Shown piece after piece: positions 49,825-59,849 of a stretch of 64,000 nt of DNA. The stretch is from the NCBI GenBank assembly GCA_963725155.1, contig CAVRXU010000008.1, positions 682,001-746,000 of the forward strand, given 5' to 3'. The position numbers and the translations under genes were made by a program. Below the pieces are notes generated by a model, which worked only from the letters and a program-made list of their open reading frames with translations, did no database searches and had not been told where the DNA came from. Position 1 is the first letter of the stretch. The number at the start of each line of letters is the position of its first letter. This stretch comes from DATDAH01 sp963725155. GTDB lineage: Bacteria > Actinomycetota > Acidimicrobiia > Acidimicrobiales > DATDAH01.

Positions 49825-50256
49825 ATGGGCGGCGTGGTCCTGACCGACAAGCGAAGGGACGGCGACACGGCTGACACCTCGAGCCCCGGTGACGTGAGCG
49901 TGCTCATCGTCGACGACCAGGCGCCGTTCCGCGCCGTGGCCCGAACCGTGATCCAGCTGGCAGTGGGCTTCGCCGTGGTCGGCGAGGCCGCCTCGGGCGA
50001 GGAGGCGGTCGAGATGGCCGCCGCCCTGCACCCGGCGATGGTCCTGATGGACATCAACCTGCCCGGCATCGACGGCATCGAGGCCACCCGCCAGATCGTG
50101 GCCGCCGCCCCCGACACCGTGGTCATCATGCTGTCGACCTACAAGGCCGACGACCTGCCCAGCGATGCCGCCGACTGCGGCGCCGCCCGCTACGTCCACA
50201 AGGAGGACTTCGGCCCCGGCATCCTCCGCGAGATCTGGACCGACCACACCGGCTGA
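49825..50256 (+). CDS. Single-domain response regulator (receiver only)
   Basis: A 143-residue CheY-like receiver with an N-terminal extension. Acidic residues Asp30-Asp31 (VLIVDDQAP), phospho-acceptor Asp76 in VLMDINLPG and the Lys in YVHKED are present, and no output domain follows. It may be a phosphate sink, a phosphorelay intermediate or a protein-interaction switch. The start is uncertain: ATG 49825 is used, but GTG 49894 would remove a 23-residue unstructured extension and begin exactly at the receiver fold. It is downstream of the LuxR-type regulator and convergent with an ABC permease. Confidence 0.85.
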   Translation: MGGVVLTDKRRDGDTADTSSPGDVSVLIVDDQAPFRAVARTVIQLAVGFAVVGEAASGEEAVEMAAALHPAMVLMDINLPGIDGIEATRQIVAAAPDTVVIMLSTYKADDLPSDAADCGAARYVHKEDFGPGILREIWTDHTG

Positions 50257-50265
50257 CCCGGCTGG

Positions 50266-52833
50266 TCAGCGATAGCCGGTCATCTCGACCTCGTCCGTGG
50301 GGACGGGTCGGCGGGTCGTCTGCCCCCGGCTCAGCGCCTCGGCGGTGACGAAGGCGACCAGCAGGGCGCCACCGGCTACGCCGGCGAGCACCAGGACGGC
50401 GATGCGGAGATCCGGCGCCACCCCGAGCAGGCCGGCGAAGTACCGGAACGCCAGGCGACCGAGCACGACGCCGAGCGGCAGGCCCACGGCCAGGCCGACG
50501 ACCATCGTGGTCACGGCGTGAACCCGGATCGAGAGGCGGCGTTGGCGAGGGGTGGCCCCGAGAGCGCGCAGGACCGCGATCTCGTGGCGCCGGGCCCGCG
50601 TGCCCGAGATCAGGCCGGCGACCACGGTGCCGATCATGGCCAGGCCGAAGACACCGGCCAGCAGGGCGGGTACGCCTCGCATGGCGGCCACATCGATGAT
50701 GGCGGCCGGTCGGAGGGGCTCGGCGTAGACGCGAAGGAACGCCCCGCCGCCGTCCCACTGCAAGATCCCCTCACCGAGGTCCTCCACGAAGGCCTGCGGA
50801 TCGACGCCGGGGGCCAGGTCAACGACCACCAGGGCCGCCGAGACGTCGGCCAGCTCGACCGCGGTCATGCCGGTCGCCTCCTCGGCCCCGGCATAGGTCG
50901 CCTCCAGCAGCGGCGCCGGCAGCAGGGCGCCGGTGCCCACCGACGTGCTGTCCGATTCCAGCGGCCCGACCGTCGGGAGGACCACGATGCCGCTGACCTC
51001 GACCTGGTGTTCGCCGTAGGGGCTCCCGATCGTCACCTCATCGCCCACGCCGACACCGAGGTCGTCGGCGGTGCGCGCGCCGACACCGATCTCGTCGGCG
51101 CCGGTGGGCACGTGCCCCTCCACGACCGAGGTCCCGGCCACGAGCGCGTCGAAGCCCTCCCGCCCGGCCAGGATCGGCACGGTCTCGCCGTCGATCGTGA
51201 GGTTCCCGGTCAGCGTGGCCAGGCCCCAATGGTCCACCTGGGGTCGGTCGAGGTCTGCCGCTATGGCCTCTCGGTCGATCGGGCCGTACCCGGCGTTGCC
51301 CAGCACGGCGAGGTCGAACGGCCACCCGAAGCGCGTCGGGGTGTCGAGCAGCTGATCCAGCCCGGTGGCGAACACCAGCGTGGCCGTGACAACGGTGACC
51401 GCCGACGCGGCACCGAGTATCGCCGGCATCGCATCCCGGCCCCGGAACGCGACCCGGAGGCCGAGCGCCGCCATCGGTGATCCCGGGAGGCTCGCCTCCC
51501 ATGACGGGCGCCGCGGGGACCGGGCACCAGGGCGGGCCCGGACAGCGGTCCGCCACGCCACCGCGGTCGTCGGGACCACGAGCAGGAAGAAGGCGGCGGC
51601 ACCCGCCGCCAGGGTCACACCCGTCAAGGAGTGTCCGGGATGGGGCACGATCGTGCGGGCACTGGCCACGGGCCCGACGGGGGACGCGGCCAGCGCCGCC
51701 ACCGCACCGCCCAGTGCTCCCAGGGCAGCCGCGGCCACCGGACCGACCCCGATCCCGGCGGAGCGGCCGGCGGCGTCGAGCCCGAGGCTGCGCCAGACGG
51801 CCACCTCACGCTCCCGGCGGCGGAGGTGGCGCAGCACCAGGACGAGCACACCGACGACCGTGGCCAGGGCGGCCGTGACCCCGAAGGCCCGCAGCGCGGT
51901 GATGATCGGCGACAACGACTGCTCGACGCTCCGGGCGTCGTCGGCCGTGAAGGACGGGATCAGGAAGTAGCCGATCTCCGCCCGCCGCATGGCTGCCGGC
52001 AGGTGTGCGTTCTCGTCCCGGAACCGCCGCCCCAGCTCGGCGGACACCGCCGCGGCCCGGGCGCGGCCGCCCTCGACCTCAATCGAGTAGTAGCGGTAGT
52101 TCATCGCGCAGTCGAGGCCGACGAGCTCGACGATCAGCTCGTCGGCGGTGCGTTTGTCCGTTGGGTCCGGGGTCTGCTGGAGGCAGTCGAACTCCGCCGC
52201 CACGTCTGGTGTGACCAGGATCCGGGTCCTCGGGAACCCCTCCTGGGGCAACGGCTCATCGGCGAAGGTGCCGATCCCCACGACGCGCACCTGGGACCGC
52301 CCGAGGGGGTTGGCGAGCGAATCCCCCGTCGGGTCGTCGGGGTCGACCCCGAAGAAGCCGAGGGTCATCTCGTCGCCGACCTCGACGCCCAGCACCTCGG
52401 CGCCTTCGACGTCGAGGAAGGCTTCCTGGCCCGAGCGTCCGATCATCCGCCCGTCGCGCACCACCGGGCGGTCCTGGTCGAGGTACCGCCCGTCCTGGCT
52501 CATCCGGGTCTGGAGGAAGTTGCCCACCTGGTCGCCGGGATAGGGCATCGGCCCGGCGTTGAGCAGCGAGTCGCTCACCACCCGCCGGACGCCCGGCGTG
52601 GTCTCGATCAGCTCCTCGGTCCGAGGATTGGCCAGCACGGGGTTGACGACGAGGTCCGCGACATCGGCCCGCTCGAGGTAGTCGGGATAGGCCGATCGGG
52701 TGCGCTCGGCGGCCTCGATGCTGGTGAGGGCGGCGCCGAGGCCGAGCGTGGCCACCACGACGACTGCGACCAAGCCACCGACGCCCCGACGAACTGTGCC
52801 TCGCGCCAACAGCGCCTGCAGCCCCAACCCCAC
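50266..52833 (-). CDS. FtsX/MacB-family ABC transporter permease
   Basis: An 855-residue permease with the eight-helix double FtsX layout: an N-terminal helix, a large extracellular domain (residues about 40-315), a three-helix FtsX block, a second extracellular domain and a final FtsX block ending in ARRHEIAVLRALGATPRQRR. It has no ATPase beside it and is probably energised by the ATPase at 59063. It is a paralogue of the 812-residue permease at 56596. Mechanotransmission for lipoprotein, lipid or peptide export is the family role. GTG 52833 follows TAGGGT by 6 nt. Confidence 0.9.
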   Translation of the reverse strand: MGLGLQALLARGTVRRGVGGLVAVVVVATLGLGAALTSIEAAERTRSAYPDYLERADVADLVVNPVLANPRTEELIETTPGVRRVVSDSLLNAGPMPYPGDQVGNFLQTRMSQDGRYLDQDRPVVRDGRMIGRSGQEAFLDVEGAEVLGVEVGDEMTLGFFGVDPDDPTGDSLANPLGRSQVRVVGIGTFADEPLPQEGFPRTRILVTPDVAAEFDCLQQTPDPTDKRTADELIVELVGLDCAMNYRYYSIEVEGGRARAAAVSAELGRRFRDENAHLPAAMRRAEIGYFLIPSFTADDARSVEQSLSPIITALRAFGVTAALATVVGVLVLVLRHLRRREREVAVWRSLGLDAAGRSAGIGVGPVAAAALGALGGAVAALAASPVGPVASARTIVPHPGHSLTGVTLAAGAAAFFLLVVPTTAVAWRTAVRARPGARSPRRPSWEASLPGSPMAALGLRVAFRGRDAMPAILGAASAVTVVTATLVFATGLDQLLDTPTRFGWPFDLAVLGNAGYGPIDREAIAADLDRPQVDHWGLATLTGNLTIDGETVPILAGREGFDALVAGTSVVEGHVPTGADEIGVGARTADDLGVGVGDEVTIGSPYGEHQVEVSGIVVLPTVGPLESDSTSVGTGALLPAPLLEATYAGAEEATGMTAVELADVSAALVVVDLAPGVDPQAFVEDLGEGILQWDGGGAFLRVYAEPLRPAAIIDVAAMRGVPALLAGVFGLAMIGTVVAGLISGTRARRHEIAVLRALGATPRQRRLSIRVHAVTTMVVGLAVGLPLGVVLGRLAFRYFAGLLGVAPDLRIAVLVLAGVAGGALLVAFVTAEALSRGQTTRRPVPTDEVEMTGYR

Positions 52834-52839
52834 AGCCGA

Positions 52840-52845
52840 ACCCTA
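52840..52845 (-). promoter_or_regulatory. -10 box TAGGGT of the FtsX permease at 52833
   Basis: TAGGGT on the minus strand ends 6 nt before the GTG start. Confidence 0.45.
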
Positions 52846-52877
52846 CGAAGGAGCCGTCCGACCAGCCAGGGCGCTGT

Positions 52878-52907
52878 CCCCTGCGTCGCAGGGGGTGCCA
52901 CCACCCT
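52878..52907. promoter_or_regulatory. Palindromic element upstream of the 52833 permease
   Basis: CCCCTGC-N3-GCAGGGG (52878-52894) is fused to GGGGTGCCACCACCCT (52892-52907). The second part matches the element at 61233-61248 in 14 of 16 bases and sits 58 nt before the start codon. The other bases of the 170-bp gap show nothing else. Confidence 0.5.
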
Positions 52908-53003
52908 GCCCCCGGCCGCGCAGCAGAGCGGAGCAGCATCCCCGACACCAGCAGCGGCGGAGTCGTCGTTGGTGAGCGCCGCGAACGCACACAGATGTAG
53001 CGG

Positions 53004-54431
53004 TCAGAACTCGTGCTTCAGCGCGCTCCGGGCGGCGTGCCACCCGCACATGCCGTGGACTCCGCCGCCAGGCGGCGTGGACGACGAGCAGAGGTAGACC
53101 CCCGTGGCCGGCGTCCGCCAGGGGTCGAGTCCGATCGTGGGGCGGCGCACGAACTGGCGGAGGTCGGCGGCCCCGGCGTTGATGTCACCGCCCACGAAGT
53201 TGGCGTTGCGGCGCTCGACCTCGGCCGTGCCCATGACGTGCCGGGCCAGGATGCGGTCCCGGAACCCCGGGGCGAAGCGCTCGATCTGGGCCTCGATGCG
53301 ATCGGTCATGTCCACCGTCGAGCCGTTGGGCACGTGACAGTAGGCCCACAGGGCCTCCTGTCCCGCCGGGGCGCGGGTGGGGTCGAACCGGCTGGCCTGG
53401 ACCAGGAGGACCCAGGGCCGCTCGGGATGACGGCCCGCGGCGACCTCAGCTTCGGCGGCCACCGTCTCCTCCATGGTCCCGCCGACATGGACGGTGCCGA
53501 CCCGGGCCACGTCGGGATCGGCCCACGGGACGGGCCCGTCGAGGGCCCAGTCGACCTTGTGGACCCCGGCGCCGTAGCGGAAGCCCTCCAGGGCCTTCCG
53601 GTAGCGGGCGGGGAACCGATCGCGGCCGATCTCGGCCGCGTTGCGGGCAGAGACGTCGAGGAGGACGGCCTTCGCTGGCGGGAGCTCGGCCAGCGCGGTC
53701 ACCCGCCGGCCGGTCACGACCTCGCCGCCCCGGGCCTCGATGATCGACACCAGGGCGTCGGTCACCTGCTGGGACCCGCCCCGGGCGACGGGGTAGCCGA
53801 CGAGGTGGGCGGCCACGCCCAACATCAGGCCGTAGCCCGCGGTGATGGGCGCCCGCAGCGAGAGGATCGAGTGGGCGGCCAGGCCCGCGAGGAGGGCCCG
53901 GGCCTCGTCGGTGCGGAACCGGCTGCGGATCAGGCCCCGGGCGGAGCGGACGCCGGCCCAGCCGTACCGGGCCAGGAGCAAAGGGTGGCGGGGCGGGAGC
54001 TGGAAAGGCGACAGCAGGCTGTCGGTGAGGTCGAACCCCGACGCCACCAGGGGCCCCATCAGCCGGCGGTACGCGGCGCCGTCGGGTCCCAGGCCCTCGG
54101 CGGTCTCCTCCACGGAGCGGTGGAGCAAGGCCGCGCGACCGCCGTCGAGGGGCTGGGCCAACGGCAGCTCGGCGTGGAGCCATTCGACCCCGTGCTCCTC
54201 GAGGGGCAGGGCTCGCATGGCCTTGGACGCCAGGCCGAGCGACCACACCGTCGAGCAGGTGTCATGGACGAAGCCGGGTTGGGTCAGCGCCGCGGAGCGG
54301 GCCCCACCCCCGAGCGTGTCCTGGGCCTCCAGTACGAGGACCCGCAGCCCCTCGTCGGCCAGGGTGGCCGCGGCGACCAGGCCGTTGGGCCCTGAGCCCA
54401 CGACGACGGCGTCGTACTCCGTGTCGGCCAC
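53004..54431 (-). CDS. NAD(P)/FAD-dependent oxidoreductase of the phytoene desaturase/PYROXD2 type
   Basis: A 475-residue flavoprotein. The N-terminal dinucleotide fold is AVVVGSGPNGLVAAATLADEG with the acidic residue LEAQDTLGGGARS; the C-terminal flavin motif is TGVYLCSSSTPPGGGVHGMCG. This matches the phytoene dehydrogenase-related group, not true CrtI, and no other carotenoid-synthesis genes are nearby. It begins 4 nt after the histidine-kinase stop in the same direction, so it is the last gene of the cyclase-ATPase-permease-kinase series. The role in that operon is unclear. Confidence 0.88.
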   Translation of the reverse strand: MADTEYDAVVVGSGPNGLVAAATLADEGLRVLVLEAQDTLGGGARSAALTQPGFVHDTCSTVWSLGLASKAMRALPLEEHGVEWLHAELPLAQPLDGGRAALLHRSVEETAEGLGPDGAAYRRLMGPLVASGFDLTDSLLSPFQLPPRHPLLLARYGWAGVRSARGLIRSRFRTDEARALLAGLAAHSILSLRAPITAGYGLMLGVAAHLVGYPVARGGSQQVTDALVSIIEARGGEVVTGRRVTALAELPPAKAVLLDVSARNAAEIGRDRFPARYRKALEGFRYGAGVHKVDWALDGPVPWADPDVARVGTVHVGGTMEETVAAEAEVAAGRHPERPWVLLVQASRFDPTRAPAGQEALWAYCHVPNGSTVDMTDRIEAQIERFAPGFRDRILARHVMGTAEVERRNANFVGGDINAGAADLRQFVRRPTIGLDPWRTPATGVYLCSSSTPPGGGVHGMCGWHAARSALKHEF

Positions 54432-54435
54432 CGGA

Positions 54436-56583
54436 TCAGGATGCCGGGACCTCGGCCCCCTCGGTCACGGACTCACCGGCTTCGGGCTCAGCCGGAGGAA
54501 CGTCTACGGGGACGTGGCCCCGGATCCGGGAGCCCTGGCCGGGAGCGCTGTCGATCTCGAGGGTGCCGCCGATGGCGCCCAGCCGGTCCCGCATGTTGAC
54601 GAACCCGTGGCCCATCGCCGCGGCGGCGACGTCGAAGCCGGGCCCGTCGTCGGCCACCTCGAAGCGGAGCTCGCCGTCGACCTCGGTGATCGTCACGGTC
54701 AGGCGGGCGTCCTCGCCGGCGTGCTTGCCCGCGTTCTGCATGGCCTCGAGGCAGCAGAAGTAGATGGCCGCCTCGGTCTCGGTCGGGTGGCGCCCCACGT
54801 CGTCGCCCACGGTCACGTCGACGGGAAGGATGGAGCGGTTGGCCGACGCCTGCAACGCGGCCTGCAGGCCCCGATCGCGCAGCAGCGGCGGGTAGATGCC
54901 GTGGGCCAGCTCCCGGAGCTCGTCGAGGGTGTCCTGCACATCGCTGCGGAGCTGGTCCAACATCTCGTCGGCCGTCGCCCGGTCGGCGTCGATGAGCTGC
55001 TTGACCAGCCCCACCTTGACGGCCAAGGCCACCAGGTGCTGCTGGGCTCCGTCGTGGAGGTTGCGCTCGATCTGGCGTCGCGACTCGTCGGCCGCGGTGA
55101 CGATGCGGAGGCGGGAGGCGGCCAGCTCCTGGTTGCGTTCTTCCAGCTGCTCGAGCGACGCCTGGAGGGCGGAGTCGAGGCGGACGTTGTGCAGGGCCAG
55201 GCCGACCTGACGGGCCAGCTCGGCCAGCACCCGGTCGTCCTCATCGGTGAAGGGGGGGTCGTCGGCCCGCCGCTCGACGACGATCAGGCCCAGGAGCTCA
55301 CCGAGGTGGGCCACGACGGCCGCCCGGACCTGGGCCCCGCCCCGCCCCTCCAGGAGACCCGGCATCCAGATCTGCAGCCAGGCGTTGCCCTGGACGTGGG
55401 CCCGAGTGGCCACCCCCAGCTCCTCGGCCTCGAGGGCGATGTGGGCCGTCCCCCGGTCGGGGACCGACACCGCTCGGTCCAAGGTCCCGGCCGACCCCGT
55501 CCAGACCTCGGAGGCCGTCAGGGTCAGGCTCTTCTTCAGGGACTCGGCCAGCTGCAGCAGGAGCTCGTCCATGGGGACGGCCCGGGACATGCGCCCGGAG
55601 AAGGTGCGCACCGCGTCGTCCGGCCGGTGGCGCTCGCCGTAGACCCGCTGGTTGGCCACCTCCTCGAGGCGGTGACGGGCCGGGAAGGCGAGGACGGCAC
55701 AGAGCCCGGCCGCGAGCATGGACAGCACCAGCACCGATCGCTCCTCGGCCTCGGGCACCCGGCCCAGGCCGACGACCACGAACAGGTAGACGGCCTCGAC
55801 GAGGGCGAGCAGGCCCACCACCACCACCGTGCGGACCAGCACCCGGTCGATCACGGTCAGCAGCCGGGGCACCGTGGAGGCGACGAAGGCGGCGGGCACG
55901 ACCACCGTCGCGGCCACGGCGACCATGCCGGGACGGTTGGGCCAGTCCAGCAGCGCGTCGAGCAGGACGACCAAGCCGCCGACGGCGGAGGCCAGGACCG
56001 CGCCCCAACCGATCCACTGCATCCGGGCCCGATCGGCAGCCGACGCCTTCCGGCAGCGGTTCAGGAACCCGATCAGGCCCACCCCCGCGACGACGAGGGC
56101 CGCCAGGACGAACGGCAGGACCGGGAGGTCGCCCGACTCCGGGCCGACCGCTACGCCGAGGGCGAGGGCGGCGAGGTAGCCGATCCCCACCGTGATCCGG
56201 GCCGCGCGGCGTTGCAGGACGCCGTCGGGCACGGCGAAGGCCAGGTGCAGGACCACGGCCGGCAGCAGGGCGGTCAGGATCGAGCGAGCCAGCTCGAACC
56301 CGTCCTCGCCGGCAGCCACCTTGGCCCAGGCGTAGAGGGCGGCCCCGAGGACGAGGGCCAGCAGCCCCATGAGCAGGGCCAGCGGCCGCTGCGGCAGTCG
56401 GCGGGCGACCAGGAACGCGCCCAGGGCCCATGCCGCGGTGACGACGGCGGCGACCACATACGACGGTCCGCCGTGGTCGACCGCACCCAACACGGCCAGC
56501 ACCAGGCCCGCGACGGCCAGCGCGAGGGCGGGCAGGCGAAGGCTGCGCTCGCCGGAAGTCACAGGGGACAGCGTGGTGGACAT
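54436..56583 (-). CDS. Membrane sensor histidine kinase (NarL-type, HisKA_3) with GAF domain
   Basis: A 715-residue kinase. About eight to nine hydrophobic segments occupy residues 15-300, followed by a GAF-like domain (about 325-470), a coiled coil (QLEERNQELAASRLRI) and the HisKA_3 dimerisation helix with phospho-acceptor His510 in RNLHDGAQQHLVAL. The ATPase domain has an N-box with EAMQNAGKHA and a G-box DDGPGFD. The multi-helix membrane module suggests detection of a membrane-state signal. The gene lies 12 nt after the FtsX permease gene. It should phosphorylate receivers such as 49094 or 59850. Confidence 0.92.
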   Translation of the reverse strand: MSTTLSPVTSGERSLRLPALALAVAGLVLAVLGAVDHGGPSYVVAAVVTAAWALGAFLVARRLPQRPLALLMGLLALVLGAALYAWAKVAAGEDGFELARSILTALLPAVVLHLAFAVPDGVLQRRAARITVGIGYLAALALGVAVGPESGDLPVLPFVLAALVVAGVGLIGFLNRCRKASAADRARMQWIGWGAVLASAVGGLVVLLDALLDWPNRPGMVAVAATVVVPAAFVASTVPRLLTVIDRVLVRTVVVVGLLALVEAVYLFVVVGLGRVPEAEERSVLVLSMLAAGLCAVLAFPARHRLEEVANQRVYGERHRPDDAVRTFSGRMSRAVPMDELLLQLAESLKKSLTLTASEVWTGSAGTLDRAVSVPDRGTAHIALEAEELGVATRAHVQGNAWLQIWMPGLLEGRGGAQVRAAVVAHLGELLGLIVVERRADDPPFTDEDDRVLAELARQVGLALHNVRLDSALQASLEQLEERNQELAASRLRIVTAADESRRQIERNLHDGAQQHLVALAVKVGLVKQLIDADRATADEMLDQLRSDVQDTLDELRELAHGIYPPLLRDRGLQAALQASANRSILPVDVTVGDDVGRHPTETEAAIYFCCLEAMQNAGKHAGEDARLTVTITEVDGELRFEVADDGPGFDVAAAAMGHGFVNMRDRLGAIGGTLEIDSAPGQGSRIRGHVPVDVPPAEPEAGESVTEGAEVPAS

Positions 56584-56595
56584 CGGGTTCTCCGT

Positions 56596-59034
56596 CTACT
56601 CGACGCGAAGGATGGAGGCGGTGGGGGCGCGGGCCGCGCGCAGGCCAGGGACGAGGGCGACCAGGTTGGCGACGACCAGGACACCGACCGCCACTAGACC
56701 GAGGGCGATGATCGGTACGACGCGGTCGACCTGGCCGCCGAGTCGGTCGACGACCTCAGTCCACGCCAGACGACCAGCGACGATCCCGAACGGCACACCG
56801 ACCACGAGGCCCACCGCGGCGATCAGCGTCGCCTGTAGGGCGACCGCGCCGAGCACCTGGCGGCGGGTGAACCCGAAGGTGCGGAGCACGGCGAGGTCAC
56901 GGCGGCGCGCCCGGACCGCTGCGCTCAGCGCGTGCACCACGGTGACGGCGATGAGCGCGGTGAGCAGGCCGGCGAGGACGAGAGGCGTGGAGCGCACTCG
57001 CTCGAGGCTCAGCACGTCCGAGGGCAGGCCGGGGCTGTCGACCAGGAGGGCGTACTCGTCGTCAGGGTCGTCGACGGAGGCCACGAGCGCATCGACATCG
57101 GTGCCGTCGGTCACGTCGAGCAGCACCCCTTCGGGCGAGAACTCCGGACTCCAGTCCTGCAGGTCGGACGGCGTCAACAACGCGCCCTCGCCCAAGGACG
57201 TCTTGTCCGCACCCGGATAGGCCGACACCGCCGGGAGCACGACCCGACCCACCACCTCCAACGGCTCCGGGCTCCGGTCCCCCCTGGACACCGTCACGGT
57301 CTCCCCCACCTCGACCCCCAACTCCGCGAGCGTCGCCGAACCCAGCGCGACCTCGCCCCGAGCCGTCGGGCCACGGCCCTCCAGGACCGTCGGGCTGAGC
57401 GGCTTGGGCGAGTCGGCCACGGCCATGGCGGGGAGGGAGACGCCATCGAGCACGACCTGGCCGGGCGTGAGCAGGCCGTAGCCCGTGACCTCGGATGGCG
57501 CACCGACCGCGGACACGAGCCGATCGATGTCCGCCTCCCTGACCTCGCCCTGGCTCTCCGCGGTCACCACCGCGTCCCATGGCGTCCCGTAGAGCCGAGG
57601 CGAGTCGATGAAGTGGTCGAGGCTGGCGGCGAAGGTCAACGTGGCCACCACGAGCAAGACCGCCGTCGCCGCCCCCACCAACGTCGAGCGGGTGGGGATG
57701 TTCGACGGCCCCGGGTCGAGGGCGAACCGCGTGCCCGCGACCAGCGAGGGCGAGAGCCCGGCTGCCGCCGCCCAGGACGAGGCCACGGCGCGGGAGTGCC
57801 CCCGAGCGCGGGGCCGGACGGAGCGCAGCGCCGGCCACACGGCCAGGACGACGACGACGGCCACGATGATGACGGCCCCGCCCAGGACGACCCACCACTC
57901 CACCCGGAGCCCCGGCGCCGGCTCCGCATCCCTGGCCACGCCCACCGGCGCGATCGGCGAGGCGGCGGCGGCGATCATCGTCGCGATCACCCCCCCGGCG
58001 ACGGCCGCCACCGTCGTGCGGGACAGGCTGAGCGCGGCCCGCTGGCGTTCGGTCAGGCCGAGTGCCCGGAGCGGCGCGAAGGCGACGGCGTCGAACTGGA
58101 GTCGGCGGGAGACGGCCTGGCCGACGATCACGAGACCGATGAGCGCGGCCACGGCCGTGAAGACGGTCAAGGCCGCGACCTGGGGGCGGATGGCACGCTC
58201 GGCCTGATCCTCCACCGCGACCCGGGTCTGGAAGGCGATCGTCTCGTCGGGCACCAGCGCCTCGACATCGGCTCGGAAGTCATCGACGTCGACCCCGGTT
58301 TCGAGGTCGACGACCGCCCCCCAGAACCCAGCGGAGGGTCGGTCGTAGGCCTGGAAGAACGCCGGTGTCACGAGCATGCTGCCCGTGTTGAACCCCTCGT
58401 CGACCACCACTTCGTCGAAGAAGGTGCCGATGCCGACGATGTCCAGGTCGACGAGCTCGCCGAAGTCATCGCGGTTGAAGAGCGTGACGGCGTCGTCGAT
58501 GGCTCCGGCCTGGTCGAGTCGGTCGAAGTCCGCTTCGGTGAGGAGCCGACCGTGGAAGACGTCCCCCACCTCGAAGTCGTTGATCTCGGCGGCCCGAGCG
58601 GAGACGAAGACCTCATTGGCCGCCTCGGGATCGGGCAGCCGGCCTTCGATGCGGGCGGGGCCGCCGATCTCGTAGACGGCCATGTCGTCGGTGGCGAGGA
58701 CGATGAACCCCGCGTCCAACTCGCGGAGCGAGTCGACGTGCGCTTCGCTCATGAACACGCCGTCCACCCGACCGGCCCTCCTCACCCCCGGCAGGGCAGC
58801 GATGTCCTCGAGGGTCAGCGCACTTTCCAAGCCCACGTCCGGGTTCACGAGCACGTCCCACGCCGCGGTCTCGGCCTCCAGCCGTTCGAAGGCCGTGTCC
58901 GTGCGCCGGGAGGCCTCCAACCCGGTCAACACCGCGCCGCCCCCGATCCCGATGAGGAGGGCCAGCCCCAGCAGGGCCCGCCAACCCGAGCGCAGGCTGG
59001 CCCGCAGGACGAGTGGAAGGCCCCACCCCATCAC
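56596..59034 (-). CDS. FtsX/MacB-family ABC transporter permease, paralogue of the one at 50266
   Basis: An 812-residue double-FtsX permease with the same layout as its paralogue: N-terminal helix, extracellular domain, FtsX block, extracellular domain and a terminal block with RARRRDLAVLRTFGFTRRQV. It lies 28 nt after the ATPase gene and 12 nt before the kinase gene, which shows that this permease, and not the other, is the co-expressed partner. GTG-ATG at 59034-59029 gives two adjacent starts; ATG 59031 may be the real one. Confidence 0.9.
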   Translation of the reverse strand: MMGWGLPLVLRASLRSGWRALLGLALLIGIGGGAVLTGLEASRRTDTAFERLEAETAAWDVLVNPDVGLESALTLEDIAALPGVRRAGRVDGVFMSEAHVDSLRELDAGFIVLATDDMAVYEIGGPARIEGRLPDPEAANEVFVSARAAEINDFEVGDVFHGRLLTEADFDRLDQAGAIDDAVTLFNRDDFGELVDLDIVGIGTFFDEVVVDEGFNTGSMLVTPAFFQAYDRPSAGFWGAVVDLETGVDVDDFRADVEALVPDETIAFQTRVAVEDQAERAIRPQVAALTVFTAVAALIGLVIVGQAVSRRLQFDAVAFAPLRALGLTERQRAALSLSRTTVAAVAGGVIATMIAAAASPIAPVGVARDAEPAPGLRVEWWVVLGGAVIIVAVVVVLAVWPALRSVRPRARGHSRAVASSWAAAAGLSPSLVAGTRFALDPGPSNIPTRSTLVGAATAVLLVVATLTFAASLDHFIDSPRLYGTPWDAVVTAESQGEVREADIDRLVSAVGAPSEVTGYGLLTPGQVVLDGVSLPAMAVADSPKPLSPTVLEGRGPTARGEVALGSATLAELGVEVGETVTVSRGDRSPEPLEVVGRVVLPAVSAYPGADKTSLGEGALLTPSDLQDWSPEFSPEGVLLDVTDGTDVDALVASVDDPDDEYALLVDSPGLPSDVLSLERVRSTPLVLAGLLTALIAVTVVHALSAAVRARRRDLAVLRTFGFTRRQVLGAVALQATLIAAVGLVVGVPFGIVAGRLAWTEVVDRLGGQVDRVVPIIALGLVAVGVLVVANLVALVPGLRAARAPTASILRVE

Positions 59035-59062
59035 TCGGCCCTCGGGCCGCCGCGGTGCGGGC

Positions 59063-59830
59063 TCAGCCCGCGGCGACGGGAGCGGCGATGGAGGTCTCCT
59101 CGTCGACCTTGCCGTCTCGCATCCCCACGACGCGATCGGCCCCGGCCGCGACCTCGTCGCTGTGGGTCACCATGAGGATGGTCTGGCCGTCGGCGTGGAG
59201 CCTGCGGAAGAGCTCGAGGACCTCCTGGCCACCGTCGCTGTCCAGGGCTCCGGTCGGCTCGTCGGCCAGGACCAACGTCGGCTGGTTGGCGAGCGCCCGG
59301 GCGATGGCCAGGCGTTGGCGCTGCCCCCCCGAGAGGACGGCCGGGGTCTCCCCCGACTTGTCCCCGAGGCCGAGCAGGTCGAGCAGGTCCCGGGCCCGGG
59401 TCTCAGCCGCCTTGCGCTTGGTGCCGGCGATCATGGCGGGCAGGACCACGTTCTCGAGGGCGGTCATGCCTTCGAGCAGGTTGAAGAACTGGAAGACGAT
59501 CCCGATGTGGCGACGGCGCATGCGGGCCAACCAGTCCTCGTCCTGGCCGGTGATCTCCTCGTCGGCGATGACGATCGTGCCCTCGTCGGCGATGTCCAGG
59601 CCGGCGACGAGGTTCAGCAACGTCGACTTGCCGCAGCCCGAGGGGCCCATGATGGCCACGAACTCGCCGGCGACGACCTCGAGGTCGACGCCCCGGAGCG
59701 CACGTACGGGAGCCAGTTCGGCCTCGAACGTCTTGCGGACACCGCGCACGTCCAGGACAGTGGCCCCGGGGCTCACCCCTGGTTCGTCCGCAGGATCGAC
59801 CGCCCCGAGAGCGGCTTCGTCATCGGTCAT
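59063..59830 (-). CDS. ABC transporter ATPase (MacB/LolD-type)
   Basis: A 255-residue ATPase. Walker A is GPSGCGKST, the Q-loop is in VFQFFNLL, the signature is LSGGQRQRLAIARAL and Walker B is LVLADEPTGALD, the exact pattern of MacB/LolD/FtsE-type exporters. An AGGAGG site precedes ATG 59830, and a start 10 codons upstream is rejected. It drives the FtsX permease of the next gene and probably the paralogue at 50266. It begins 19 nt after the cyclase-fusion stop. Confidence 0.95.
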   Translation of the reverse strand: MTDDEAALGAVDPADEPGVSPGATVLDVRGVRKTFEAELAPVRALRGVDLEVVAGEFVAIMGPSGCGKSTLLNLVAGLDIADEGTIVIADEEITGQDEDWLARMRRRHIGIVFQFFNLLEGMTALENVVLPAMIAGTKRKAAETRARDLLDLLGLGDKSGETPAVLSGGQRQRLAIARALANQPTLVLADEPTGALDSDGGQEVLELFRRLHADGQTILMVTHSDEVAAGADRVVGMRDGKVDEETSIAAPVAAG

Positions 59831-59849
59831 CGTGTTCCTCCTGTGGACA

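Noticed and set aside
53004..54431. Carotenoid biosynthesis (CrtI) call for the flavoprotein
   Set aside because: Motifs fit the PYROXD2-like group, and no crtB, crtE or cyclase gene is near.
53842..56697. A 951-codon open frame on the plus strand
   Set aside because: It is the complement of the oxidoreductase and histidine kinase, which carry full sets of conserved motifs; the plus-strand product is Gly/His/Asp-rich without domains.
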